From positions 25,577,615-25,641,614 of the forward strand of contig CM058233.1 of NCBI GenBank assembly GCA_030180135.1: a DNA stretch of 64,000 bases, in the 5' to 3' direction. Shown here one piece after another: positions 20,857 through 31,744 of this stretch. Numbering within the stretch: the stretch's first letter is position 1; each line of letters opens with the position of its first letter. The stretch is from Orychophragmus violaceus. Its lineage: Eukaryota > Streptophyta > Magnoliopsida > Brassicales > Brassicaceae. Made by a program: the position numbers and the translations under genes. Under the pieces are notes generated by a model. It had not been told where the DNA came from. It worked only from the letters and a program-made list of their open reading frames with translations, and made no database searches.

Positions 20857-21897
20857 TGATATATCATTGTTTTTCTAGGTTTTCAACCATGATATAATTG
20901 TATATATTGAGTCTTTAACCTGGTTTTTCGAGTCTATCAAGTCCTTTACAGGTAAGCTTGCGTTTGGAGCGAAGAGCGGAGTTTTGGGACGTTTCTGGTG
21001 ATTTGTGAAACGAGCTGAATTGAGACTCTCGACCACGAGGTGATGTCGACCGACACATGCGCCGGTTTAAGACATCTTTTGAAGAATTGCAAAGTTGTCC
21101 AGAAGTTTTCCCTAATTCTAATTTAGCCCCAGAACTTCTTTAGTGGTTTTTAATTAGGTTTTTGAGAGCAGTAACTCTTATCTTGTTCTTTGTTCTTGCT
21201 TTGTTCTGGAGATTGAGAGATTCTAGCTTGGGGCTGTTCTTGCTACTTGTAACCTTTGAGAGAAGGATTTCGAACCCCTGTTTTTATCTATTCAGTCTTA
21301 TTTTCTCATAGGGATTTCATGCTTTGTTAGATCATTGAATGATTAGGATTCTAAATATATCTGTTCATCATCTCAGTAGAGATTACTACTGAATTCAGGA
21401 CTGATCACCAAGGGTTTAGATCTTAGATTGTTAATTTGGCACGAGAGTCTGAATTATAATCTGAAAGAACTTAGTGTGAGCAATTTGACTAGATGCAAAA
21501 AGATTTGGTTTAGAGGAATTGTGAACTTAAGAACTTGATATTAATGCTTGTCTAGAACTCTAAGATTGCTAGACATAGATAGTAATTGCAGCGAGAGCTG
21601 AATTATTGTACACTGTGATTCTAGTTCTTGAACATGTGCTTAACCTGAATCTTGATTAGCTTAGTGTCTACATTGCATGATTTCCTGAGAACACCCTGAG
21701 TCTAGCGCTTTTCTCCCATTGAAACAAACCTTTAATTTACTTGCATTGTCTTCTGTTTTCTCTTGATTGATTTAGCTAAGTTTGAAAGCATATAATATAT
21801 TGCGTTTAACTTGAGTCCTTGTGGATACGTTACTCTCTATACTACAATCAGATAACTGTGCACTTGCAGTAGAATAGGGATATTTCTTGACCTATCA
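20857..21897 (+). repeat. A1 3' LTR
   Basis: Starts TGATATATCATTG and ends CCTATCA. It is 1041 bp, about 120 bp shorter than the 5' LTR through several deletions. One deletion removes the second palindrome after 21055. Confidence 0.92.
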
Positions 21898-21939
21898 CTA
21901 GTACTGTCCACTCTTCCTCAATTTCTACAAAGATGGATG

Positions 21940-23287
21940 CTCGATGATGATACACAAATTTAGATCCTTGTAAACTACCGCAAGTCGACAACAATTCACA
22001 ATAGTATAGAAAGGTCGATTTCGAGAGGATCAATGTCACACTATGTTTCTTATGAGAGTGGAATTAAGCTAAGACGTAGATAATGATTTTGTATATGAAA
22101 AGTAACAACAAAAATAGCAAATATTGGTTGTAAAACAATTAACACAAAGCGTTAGGACAAGGTTTATTTGTAGTAAAAAAGAAACAATAAATCCAACAGT
22201 TATCCAGGGAATGATTTACGAATGAGTCTTGAACTCAAACTTCAACTATGATCGATCCACTATCGTGGTATTCACAAATTTATCTAACAAACTAGAATTC
22301 TAAACTGTCATTTGAACCTAGAATTCTAGACAAGCATTAATGAGCAGGTTTTATATGTTCACGATTTACCCCAACATCAAACTTTCGTTGGTTGAGGAAA
22401 ATTCGCTCACCTAAATGTTTTCAAGTAACCTATTACTTTTTGATGAATATACTTAAAAACATTTCGTAGGTTAAGTGATCAAATTAACCTAATCTATGAG
22501 ATCAAATTTAGGTGAAGACAATCTAAGGATAATCCTTATCTATGTTTAATTCAATTACTCATAATTCTCTTGACTTCCTTAAGCCTAACTTCAGAGTTAC
22601 TCTTACATGAAAATAGAAATCACAGCCATAGATGAAGAAGAAAACATTATAAATAAATTAAACAGGGTTTAGAAATCTTCTCAAATGGTTTATAGATTCT
22701 TCTCCCAAACCTTACAAAGTACTTCAATCCACACAAAAACCTGTAAATAAAACTCTCAAAAACTCATTCCAAAAACACTCAAAGAAAACTCTCCTGAAAC
22801 ACTCTCGTATCTTTCTTCTCTCTTTTTATTTTATTTCTTTCTTGTTATTCTCTTTTTGTTAATCTCAATGTGTCTTGTCTCCCTTAGTGGAAAGATAATA
22901 CAACATATATAAGGGAAGAGGTGACAATCTACAGAACTTGGCGGCTAGGAATAGAATTGTGTAGAGGATTTTGTGCTGATTAAATAAATAAAAAATATCT
23001 TCTTATAGATTTTGTCGGGAGAGACTGCTCCAAGTTAGACACTCTAATTCTTCATTAGCTTGGAGTGCATGCTCTCTTTTTGGATCGCCTGTTCCATTGT
23101 TATATGTTCTCCTGGAGCACCTGCTCCATCTTCCAGTGTGCCAGCTCCGTACGAAATATTAGTTTTTTTGCTCACTTTCGATTCTTTTTACTCCAAAACA
23201 CCAATCTTCATCCCAAGCTATCTGTTAACCTGTAGTAACTCAAAAACAACTTCAAAACGAATGTTACAATGCGTCAAAAACGCATAA
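21940..23287 (-). repeat. Diverged Athila-like LTR, minus orientation
   Basis: Reverse-complement segments match the A1 LTR plan, for example 'attaatgcttgtctagaat' around 22320-22350 and a 'cttgcggtag' equivalent near 21985. A TATATATAA-type box lies near 22905-22915. The minus strand starts TGTTATGCG at about 23287, preceded by a purine run (TCTAGGGAAGTTGA), as expected of a 3' LTR. The end near 21940 is approximate. Confidence 0.6.
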
Positions 23288-23550
23288 CATCAACTTCCCT
23301 AGACTTAGATCCATGTTTTTCTTCAAACAAAACTCAAATCCAATACAAGAAAGAGATTTGAAAACGCGGGAACTCTCAAATTCTCCAAAACTGATTTCTT
23401 AACTATGACCCGCAGGCCACATATTTAATAACTTGAACAACCATCCTTACCAAAACCCCTCCAACATCTTCTCAAACCCTGATCTATACTAATCATTTCA
23501 AACCCACAAAACTCCATTTTCCAGACAATAAACTCTTAACATTCATTACA
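23288..23550 (-). mobile_element. 3' internal tail next to the minus-strand LTR
   Basis: The minus strand resembles the tail of Athila elements: a long pyrimidine-rich and 'gtttgaagaaaaacatggatc' stretch, then the purine tract. Only this tail is recognisable and no gene remains. Confidence 0.45.
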
Positions 23551-24368
23551 TGTGGCATGAGATTTTCATTACAATCATTATTTAGGGTAGATGATGCTAG
23601 GAATTAAGGCGGCTAGTTAAATGGTGGAGTTCAGAGTGTGTAGAAGTTACAATTTTTGTGTGTGTGTAGGATGTGCATGATATTACACAAAATGGTAATA
23701 GAGAGTAGATCCATTGATGTTCCACAATCTCTAATCACTCTTCTTTTCTTAAGATCTTCCACTTTCGAATATTTCCTTCATCTTCCATGGATGTTTTCTT
23801 TAAGCTGAGAGACATTTTTGAGTTACTAAGTCCCCCGTCATCATCTTCCCTTTTTTCCATTTCCTTTGATCTTTTGATTTATTTTTTTCTGTTTTTTATG
23901 AAGAAGGTATCAATCAATGTATTGTGTTTCTCTAGCACGAAAATTGTAACTTTCATTGTGCATACCCAAGTAAAGATCGCACATTCCTCTGAACTTTGCT
24001 TCTCTTCCTTTGGACCGATGGCTCAAAATTAAATACATGTGATCAGAATGGAGAAGGTTCTCCATTTGGTTGCTCTATCACTCTTTCTTCTTTTTTCTTG
24101 ATGTTTGGAAAAGAGTGAGTTAGAGACTGCGTCGATCCTTTTATCTCCGGCCGTTTTGCACAAATCTGAACATGTGAAACTGAAAAACAAGAGTGCATGA
24201 AGTCTAAAAGGAGGTGAGGTTTGTGGTGGGTACTATATACATATAAGCTAGCTATTCATGATCAGTAAGAGTGGTAAAGGAATAAGAAGTCATGAATATA
24301 ATTTTGATCCCCTAATCTAATGCCCATAACAAGAAGAATTTCAGTCAAAGGTTCAAGTAAAGTAGAGT
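23551..24368. other. Unassigned A+T-rich spacer
   Basis: No domain, LTR end or inverted repeat is visible. The 81-codon frame at 23787-24032 has no recognisable feature. The last five bases (24369-24373, TCATG) are the left TSD of N1. Confidence 0.5.
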
Positions 24369-24373
24369 TCATG

Positions 24374-25809
24374 TGTAACCCATCTTCCGGCGAACCGGAG
24401 ATGCGGCATTAGGGCACCCGTTGAACCGAATTCGCTCCAACCGGCATGCCAACTCAACTTGTTCCAGGACCCGGCGCTTCCTTCGTATTCAAATCCACCA
24501 ATGACGTCACACGATCACTCAATCCTGCATCCGGACCTGAAAGAAAACGGGGACAAGGAAAGGAAAGAGGCCTGAGTAGTTGTTTCAAACACAATTACCC
24601 AGCGAGGGCGGATTTAAAGAACCCGCGATCCCGGCTTACGCCACATAATTACGAAACACAAGTCCTAAGCTAATAACACCTTGCAAACATCGCTCGAAGG
24701 CTTCACCACACAATTCTAACGCCCAATCGTGCATACGAGCTCCAAGCTCACACTCATGAACACCTAACGGCTCCAAGCCCCACACAATACGTCCAACGCA
24801 CGGTACGTCCAACGCACGGTACGTCCAACGCACGGTACGTCCAACGCACTACCACACGGGAGGGCTCGCCAACACCCTCCTCCGACGATCAAGGACGTCC
24901 AACGCCCTACACGCAAAGCCCTAGCACAGTTCTACCACGCATATCCATCACCCACAAGCAACGTTTTCGGTTTAAGTGATAACTTAGCATTCTACGTTCT
25001 GCAATCAATCACATGGAGCTCTCTACTGCCCTAGACTACCTAGGAAAGAGGACATTAACTAAGGACTATCGTCCGAAATTGGATAGAATAACGGAGATCA
25101 CAAACAGTCCTCACCTTAGCCAAAGAAGAGGGCAAAACAGTAATTTAGAAGCTCTATTAGCCCGAAGGGCATCAGATCTAAACCAGACCCGGTCAACGGT
25201 CAACCCGGTCAACGGTCAACGGTCAACCGAGTTGACTCGGTCGCCGGCCGAGTTGACTCGGCGGCGGCTCTGGTGGTCGGCGACGGCGGAGCTCCGGCGG
25301 CTCCGGTCGGCGGCGGACGGCGTCGGACGGCGGCGGCTCCCGGCGGACGGCGGCGCGTGGGCGGCGCGTGAGAAACCGACGATTCTTCCTCCTGCGATTG
25401 CGGGCGCGTCCGGACAGCTATGGAGGTGCAGTTTGCGGCTACGGCTTCGTCTCGTCGAGGGGAATGCGATGGTGGTCTCAGATTTCCCAGAGTCCTCACG
25501 GTCAGAAAGATACGAGGCTTTTAGTACTCGGGTTGAAGAAAATCAGATCTGAAAAAGGGCTTACCGGATCTCTTTATACTCTAGGCGATGGAGGAGCATC
25601 AGATCTACCTTCTGGAGGCTGAGGCTGCGACGGTGGAGAGGTAGGGCTTCGCCGAGATCTCTTTCTTTGTTTTTTTTCATGGGTAGAGGCTCCTTTAAAT
25701 AGGGAAAATCCTAGGATTTTCAAAGAAATGGGATGGGTTTCTGGGCTTTAGTTGGGCCTTCTCTTCTTTTCTTAAATTTTTTTATATGGGCTGGAATGAG
25801 TATGTTACA
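24374..25809 (-). repeat. N1 3' LTR (minus-strand element)
   Basis: Contains four consecutive 16-bp units of 'acggtacgtccaacgc' type at about 24789-24849. A GGTCAAC cluster lies at 25192-25260, and a very G+C-rich segment at 25250-25375. The frame at 25013-25552 runs through these repeats and is broken in the other LTR, so I do not call it a gene. Confidence 0.9.
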
Positions 25810-25826
25810 ATTCTCCCCCCCCCCCC
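25810..25826 (-). promoter_or_regulatory. N1 polypurine tract
   Basis: The minus strand reads a run of about 13 G followed by AGAAT, abutting the 3' LTR. A second G-run (25977-25985) about 150 bp upstream has an equivalent in N2 near 3314. Confidence 0.8.
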
Positions 25827-27530
25827 GGAAAAGAATTCGTCCCGAATTCCGTGGCCGGAGTTCTCCTCTGCAACTCTTTACCAACCACACCCCGCAGACT
25901 TCGCTGAACCAAATCTGACTTGATTGCTTACTTGCTTGAAAAGAACTTATCCTTGAATCCTGAAAAATGCTTCTCACCCCCCCCTTATTTCAAACCACGC
26001 TCTGGAGTGTTATTCTCCTTGGTGTCTATCTATTAGCAGCTCCTAGAATGCAACGCAAACGCCATATGTACCGCCCATGTCCATTAGGGTCGGTCTCCAA
26101 TGTTTAGAAACAACACTCATCTCTCGAGTGGTTCTAATACCTGAATGAGATGCTCTGCTCCAAACCAGTCCTCCTCAACGGTTTCCATTACCGTGCCATA
26201 GTGCATCATCCACTTCCAAATGGATTCTCTTCGACGGTTTCCATTCCCGTACACTAGGGTGTTGATTGTCGCACAAATTATCATCCTTGCTTTTCATTGG
26301 TGAGCGATGAGGTTAACCATGTCCATTATGGCTACCTGACTGATGGGGAACGACCCATCACGCTTCCGCTGTGCAAGCTGATTCCCAGACCGGTTCCAAT
26401 CTGACTTCCTGCTCAAGGTTTCCTACCTTGTGATCCAGATGTAGTTCTTTCCAAACACCATCCTTTGGGTTTCCTTCCCCATTAAACTTGCCCTCCTTTG
26501 CTATTCCTTACAGCTTGTTTCCAATCCTTCATAATGTTTTCCTAACACTCTTCCGTTGGATTTCCATTTCCAATAACCGGCTATGGTCCACTTGAGCTTG
26601 CAATTACTGTAGTCTGGCTTGCAAGGCAATTCCAAATGCCACAACGCCACTTCCCAAAACACTTCTGCGTCTTCTTTCCATATTGAGGAACTCCATTAGC
26701 TGCTCCAGTAATCCACAAAGAACTCCAGGGCAGACCGTTTCTTTTCCGGTCCCACCGTTGAATCTCGAGCCCGCCATGCCATGAAGATCTCCTCCAGCTT
26801 CCAGCTTGATCAATCTTCAACGAGCCGTCCATAACTCATTGAAGTTAATGTCACAAACCGATTTCAAGATTCCATACTTAGAATAGGTTTGGACAGTTTC
26901 CTGCTGCTCCTTGTGGTCCAAGCAACTCCGCAACTCCTGACGCTTAATCCAGTCGGAACACTGCCACTTCCAAATGGCCTCCTTGCAATCCGGTCTTTCC
27001 ATCGACCTCTTGCAGCTCCTGTAGCACTCCTTGCAGCTTCCTCAACGCCTCTTGCAACTCTTCTAACACTTCCTGTAACTCTTGCAAATCTCTGCTACAC
27101 TCCCGCAGTAGTCTCTCTAGTGAACGTCTCCACATCTCGAATGCCCTCGCACGCTTGGTTTAACAACGCTCCGAACCGAAAATGACCCCCAATACACACC
27201 TCATTAGTACCGACTGCCCTGTAAGCGCACACCACAACATACACCCCAACGTACACCTCGACGGCACACATCACGACATACATCTCAACGCACATCTTAA
27301 GGGCAGTAGCACCACTAAGGTTTGAAGACACTGAACCCAACCTGCAAGGAGAAATTCTATCTGGACTAGGACCGGCGTGGAGAGCAATCTATGATATACA
27401 TGGTGCTTGAAAAAGCCTTTTGCAAAGTAATCATTTTATAAAAATTTCGCAAACACTTTTGAAAAAGATTTGAAAACAAGGTTTTTGGAAAACAACGAAA
27501 GCTGATCTCCCAGGATAGCACTGGGAGACC
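25827..27530 (-). other. N1 non-coding interior
   Basis: About 1.7 kb matching N2 in reverse complement. There are only short frames in all directions. The frame at 26944-27135 (minus) reads as a Leu/Gln/Glu repeat, because the DNA carries 'ctgcaaga'-like triplet repetition. No domain is recognised. Confidence 0.7.
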
Positions 27531-27532
27531 TT

Positions 27533-27551
27533 AACCTAGGCTCTGATACCA
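27533..27551 (-). promoter_or_regulatory. N1 primer binding site, initiator tRNA-Met type
   Basis: The minus strand reads TGGTATCAGAGCCTAGGTT three bases after the 5' LTR end. This is the standard initiator tRNA-Met complement. Confidence 0.9.
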
Positions 27552-27554
27552 AAT

Positions 27555-28974
27555 TGTAACACCCGTCTCCCGGCGAACCGGAGACGCGGCATTAGGACAC
27601 CCGTTTAACCGGATTCGGTCCAACCGGCATGCCAACTCATCTTGTCCCAGGACCCGGCGCTTCCTTCGTATTCAATTTCACCAATGACGTCACACGATCG
27701 CTCAATCCCGCATCCGGACCTGCAAGAAAACAGGGGCAAGGAAAGGAAAGAGGACTGAGTAATTGTTTCAAACACAATTACCCAGCGAGGGCGGATTTAA
27801 AGAACCCGCGATCCCGGCTTACGCCACACAATTACGAAACACAAGTCCTAAGCTAATAACACCTTGCAAACATCACCCGAAGGCTTCACAACACAATTCT
27901 AACGCCCAATCGTGCATACGAGCTCCAATCTCATACTCATGAACACCTAACGGCTCCAAGCCCCACACAATGCGTCCAACGCACGGTACGTCCAACGCAC
28001 CACCGCACGGGAGGGCTCGCCAACATCCTCCTCCGACGATCAAGGACGTCCAACGCCTTACACGCAAAGCCCTAGCACAGTTAAACCACGCATATCCATC
28101 ATCCACAAGCAACGTTTTCTGTTTAAGCGATAACCTAGAATTCTACGTTCTGCAATCAATCACATGGAGCTCTCTACTGCCCTAGACTACCTAGGAAAGA
28201 CGACATTAACTAAGGACTATCGTCCGGAATTTGATAGAATAAGGGAGATCACAACCAGTCCTCACCTTAGCCAAAGAAGAGGGAAAAACAGTAATTTAGA
28301 AGCTCCATTAGCCCGAACGGACATCAGATCTAAACCAGACCCGATCAACGGTCAACCCGGTAAACGGTAAACGGTCAACCGAGTTGACTCGGTCGCTGGC
28401 CGAGTTGACTCGGCGGCAGCTCCGTTGGTCGGTGACGGCGGAGCTCCGGCGGACGGCGGCGGCTCCGGTCGGCGACGGACGGCGGTGGACGGCGGTGGCG
28501 CGTGGCTCCAGCGGCGGCGAGTGGGCGGCGCGTGTTAAACCGATGATTCTTCCTCCTGCGATTGCGGGCGCGTCCGGGCAGCTATGAAGGTGCAGTTTGC
28601 GGCTACGGCTTCGTCTCGTTGAGAGGAATGCGATGGTGGTCTCAGATTTCCCAGATTCCTCACGGTCAGAAAGATACGAGGCTTTTAGTGCTCGGGTTGA
28701 AGAAAACCAGATCTGAAAAAGGGCTTACCAGATCTCTTTATGCTCTAGGCGATGGAGGAGCATCAGATCTACCTTCTGGAGGCTGAGGCTGCGACGGTGG
28801 AGAGGTAGGGCTTCGCCGAGATCCCTTTCTTTGGTTTTTTCTCATGGGTAGAGGCTCCTTTAAATAGGAAAAGTCCTAGGGTTTTCAAAAAAATGGGATG
28901 GGCTTCTGGGCTTTAGCTGGGCCTTCTCTTCTTTTCTTAAATTTTTTTATATGGGCTGGTATGAATATGTTACA
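27555..28974 (-). repeat. N1 5' LTR (minus-strand element)
   Basis: Homologous to 24374-25809 with scattered substitutions. The 16-bp tandem array is reduced to about two units at 27972-27999. The GGTCAAC cluster lies at 28346-28413. A 'cctatttaaagg' TATA-like box (minus strand) near 28858-28869 lies about 110 bp inside the LTR start. Confidence 0.9.
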
Positions 28975-28979
28975 TCATG

Positions 28980-29127
28980 TCTTTCACATGAAACCTCAAT
29001 ATGCTTAATTCTTGTGGGGAGGGAGCGATCCGATATTGTGGTGCTCTACCTTGTCCATATACTCACAATAGTACGATAATGGTCACTAGGAAGATATTAA
29101 AAAGCACACATCCTTAAAATCATCCAC
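28980..29127. other. Spacer between N1 and CACTA end
   Basis: Nothing recognised. Confidence 0.5.
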
Positions 29128-29440
29128 TACAAGAAAATTGGCTTATAGCCACGGAAAAATTCGTGGCTATGACCCATTTTCGTGCCTATTTGACCCATAG
29201 CCACGAAACCAGATTTGTGGGTTCGGGTTCGTGGCTATCCTGAATTTGTGGTTATCATGAATTCGTGCCTATCTGCAGCAAACCCTTCCACGAGTCGTCA
29301 CGAATAGTTTCATGGCTATTAGCCACGAATCTATGGCATGAATTTGTGGTTATAAATGCTACGAATAGCCACAACGGTGGAATCGTAGATAATGCCACGA
29401 TTTAGCCACGACTTAAATCTGTAGCTATTCATTGCTTTTT
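29128..29440 (+). mobile_element. CACTA (En/Spm-type) transposon end with subterminal repeats
   Basis: CACTACAAGAAAATTGG at 29128 is the canonical plant CACTA terminus. The next 300 bp carry at least ten direct and inverted copies of a 'tagccacgaa / ttcgtggcta' motif, as expected for transposase binding sites. The opposite end (a TTTTCTTGTAGTG sequence) was not found in the window. This is therefore a truncated end, or an element whose other end has decayed. Confidence 0.75.
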
Positions 29441-30590
29441 AAAAAATAATAATAATGATAATTGATATATAATTTATTAAAAATAAATACATTATAAAGA
29501 TCTTTACAAAAAAAATAAAAATACAAACTAAATAAATAAAAAAACAACAAATATAAATAAAACAAAACAAGACGCCACAGCTCCACCGGACCACCGCCGC
29601 ATATCCACGGGACCACCGCCACAGCTCCACATGAAGGTTGTGTCCCGTCGGACCACCTTGGTTATCAATCGTTATAATAAGGAGTTTGAATCTGAAGAAA
29701 TCGTTATTTTGAATGAAATGAAGAAGAGAAAGAGATTGAATATGAAGGAGAGAAAGACATTGGAAGAACTCGTGAAGGAGAGGAGAAAAATAAACAAAAA
29801 CAAAACAAAACAAAACAAAAAAAAAGAATCCAACGACTGAGATTTGTAGATGAGATAAAAATTTAGCGGTTGATATTGTGATCCGCGTATATACCGAACA
29901 AAATCTGCGCCATTGATATTGTTTAATCAATGGCTCTCATATATGATTTGTGTGATACAATTTTTAGCCAAAAAAATAAATTCTTGGGTTTAATTCATAT
30001 ATAATAATAAAAATGATTTTAAAATAGTATAAATGATTTAAATGAAATGTTAAATTTATAAGTGTAAAGATAAAAAAACTTTTTAAAATATTTAATTTTT
30101 AAAATGATTAAAATTAATAAAAATGAGTATATGTACTAATAAAAATGATTTCAAATAATAAATTATAATACTTTAATTAATTATATCTAAAGTGTATATG
30201 TAAATTGTTTAAATATTAGTTATATATATATAATTAATTTTTATATTTAATTTATAGTTTATGGTTAAAAGTTTAAGGTTTAGAGTATGTTTAAGGTTTA
30301 TGGTATATGGTTTGAATGGTTATGATTAAGTTTTAAGTTAATGTTGGAAAATAGTATATTTGGTATATAAAATTTTTTTTTGTAAGTATTTAATCTTATT
30401 TATGAACATGTTATAAGAATTATACTTGTTAAAACGTTTGTTTTTTATCGGGTATAAGTATAACTAGTAAAACTATGAACAAATTTTCATCAAAATACTA
30501 AGTTTTATCAATTTATGCCTTGTTTTACCATCCTTATTACATCATTCCTTCCAAAGTTTTACAAGTGCAATTACTTAAATGAAACCAAAT
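29441..30590. other. A+T-rich region, no gene
   Basis: Mostly A+T with 'accaccgccacagctccac' repetition at 29575-29630 and oligo-A runs. At 30250-30330 there is degenerate 'gtttaaggtttagag' repetition. The 163-codon minus frame at 29439-29930 is Phe/Leu/Tyr-rich translation of low-complexity DNA and is not called. Confidence 0.6.
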
Positions 30591-31060
30591 TCCTTCCTTA
30601 GACTCCGAAAACACCTCCCATACCAGCCACCAACTCCTTTAGCTTGGCAATCTCTTCAAAATTGCTTTTAATCTCTTCTTGCATATCTTCAATCGTCTTG
30701 CGCTGCTCATCAACCTTGATCAGCACCTTGTCAATCTCCTCTTCGACACCAACAACCCATGGTTGATGAAAGTGGAATCCATCATCCTATAAATAATACT
30801 CAGAAAACTCATAGTTTCATCAAGAATTACCAGTTATTCAACCTAGAAACCCATAAATCCCTAATTTGAATTTTTACCTTGAATTGATGGCAAGTAAATT
30901 ACCTACTGATATCTCTCCAATACTTTAGAGTTTTACAGACCTTGTGGACGATTCATCCACCACATGGACATTTCTTTGGTATTATGGCTTAGGCATCGTT
31001 GATGGCGTCAAGAACTCTTCGTGAGCCTTAAACCGCTCCATCTCCTTATTGTGCCTCTTC
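30590..31060 (-). pseudogene. Fragment with possible GRF zinc finger and C-terminal coiled coil
   Basis: On the minus strand, 30790-30599 reads DDGFHFHQPWVVGVEEEIDK and continues to a stop after VAGMGGVFGV. It has a heptad-like region (IDKVLIKVDEQRKTIEDMQE) typical of a coiled coil. Upstream, near 30985-30900, KCPCGG and, after a stop, IVHKVCKTLKYWRDIS resembles the start of a GRF-type zinc finger (C-x-CG spacing). The parts are separated by stops or an intron-like gap. Many plant transposon-derived proteins combine GRF and coiled coil. I infer the family with only moderate confidence. Confidence 0.4.
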
Positions 31061-31111
31061 TCGTCTTTGTAGGCAAGTAAATTACCTCCAAACTCATGTG
31101 TGGGTGACGGA

Positions 31112-31177
<66 letters not shown>
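31112..31177 (+). repeat. (GA)n microsatellite
   Basis: About 33 uninterrupted GA units. The Ser/Leu-repeat and Arg/Glu-repeat frames across it are artefacts. Confidence 0.98.
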
Positions 31178-31179
<2 letters not shown>

Positions 31180-31181
<2 letters not shown>

Positions 31182-31744
31182 TGAGAGGTTTTTTAACTTT
31201 GGGAAATCGAAAATTTTTGAAATTTTGTTGGCGGGAATTTTCAAAATTTTTGGGCGGGAATTTTCAATACATAATAGTTTTACGAAGTTTCTAATTCTAC
31301 AAAAAAAACTGAAAGTTATACTTCTATCAATTTTTAATTTTAATGGTTTTACTCAATTAAAACATTTTGGTTATACCAATGATTTATAGCTATTTAGATG
31401 CATTATTAATATATTCATGCAATAATATTTGAAAATACATTTTTTATTTGACATTTTGCAAATATAGATGGTAAAATCAACAAATAACTCATAAAAATTT
31501 ATGATCTTTCATTGTTAACATATAAATTTACAACAATTATCTTTGAAATTATATAAATATTCAATTTGTTTAAACAATAGGTATCTCGTTTATATTGTAT
31601 TATAATTGTTATATTTAACATTCTTATAAAAATTGAATATTGTAAACGAATCATAGTTCTACAAATCTTAGTTTCACCAAATTATTCAAAGTTATACATA
31701 CAGAAACAAATGCAATTTTTTCGAAAAATAAATACAAACTAGTT
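31180..31744. other. A+T-rich spacer
   Basis: No gene, terminal repeat or domain is recognised. Confidence 0.5.

Larger units (their letters stand above)
4416..21897 (+). mobile_element. A1: complete but decayed Athila-like Ty3 retrotransposon, split by Copia C1
   Basis: Both LTRs are present (4416-5577 and 20857-21897) and a perfect 5-bp target duplication CTAGT flanks the element at 4411-4415 and 21898-21902. The order is LTR, tRNA-Asp primer site, gag, protease, RT, RNase H, integrase, a non-coding 3' region, polypurine tract and LTR, which is that of the Athila/Calypso group. Without the 7.8 kb nested Copia insertion it would be about 9.7 kb. Multiple stops, frameshifts and lost catalytic residues show it is dead as a protein source. 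No env-like ORF is present between pol and the 3' LTR. The LTRs differ by many substitutions and indels, so it is clearly older than C1. Confidence 0.93.
24374..28974 (-). mobile_element. N1: non-autonomous LTR retrotransposon without coding capacity (LARD-like)
   Basis: LTRs of 1436 bp (24374-25809) and 1420 bp (27555-28974) begin TGTAAC and end GTTACA. A perfect TSD TCATG flanks them (24369-24373 and 28975-28979). The interior (25810-27554) has a tRNA-Met primer site next to the right LTR and a C13 run next to the left LTR, so the element reads on the minus strand. No gag or pol motif is present in any frame. It must borrow proteins from another element. N2 at 1541-3372 is a second, older copy of the same family. 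The interior keeps long recognisable homology with N2 despite lacking an ORF. Confidence 0.92.

Noticed and set aside
24446..24673. Conserved 75-codon frame (MPTQLVPGPGASFVF) found in both N1 LTRs
   Set aside because: Both copies lie in LTRs that were identical at insertion, so similarity is not evidence of coding. No domain is visible.
25013..25552. 179-codon frame in an N1 LTR as a gene
   Set aside because: It runs through GGTCAAC and GGC repeats, and the homologous frame in the other LTR is broken into pieces. Its apparent conservation follows from LTR duplication.
29439..29930. 163-codon minus-strand frame with hydrophobic stretches
   Set aside because: Phe/Tyr/Leu-rich product of A+T low-complexity DNA; no coherent membrane-protein pattern or homologue is recognised.
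30250..30330. Interstitial telomere-like repeat ('gtttaaggtttagag')
   Set aside because: It does not contain tandem TTTAGGG units; only loose T/G-rich repetition is seen.
31008..31294. Ser/Leu-rich and Arg/Glu-rich frames
   Set aside because: Translation of the (GA)n microsatellite.
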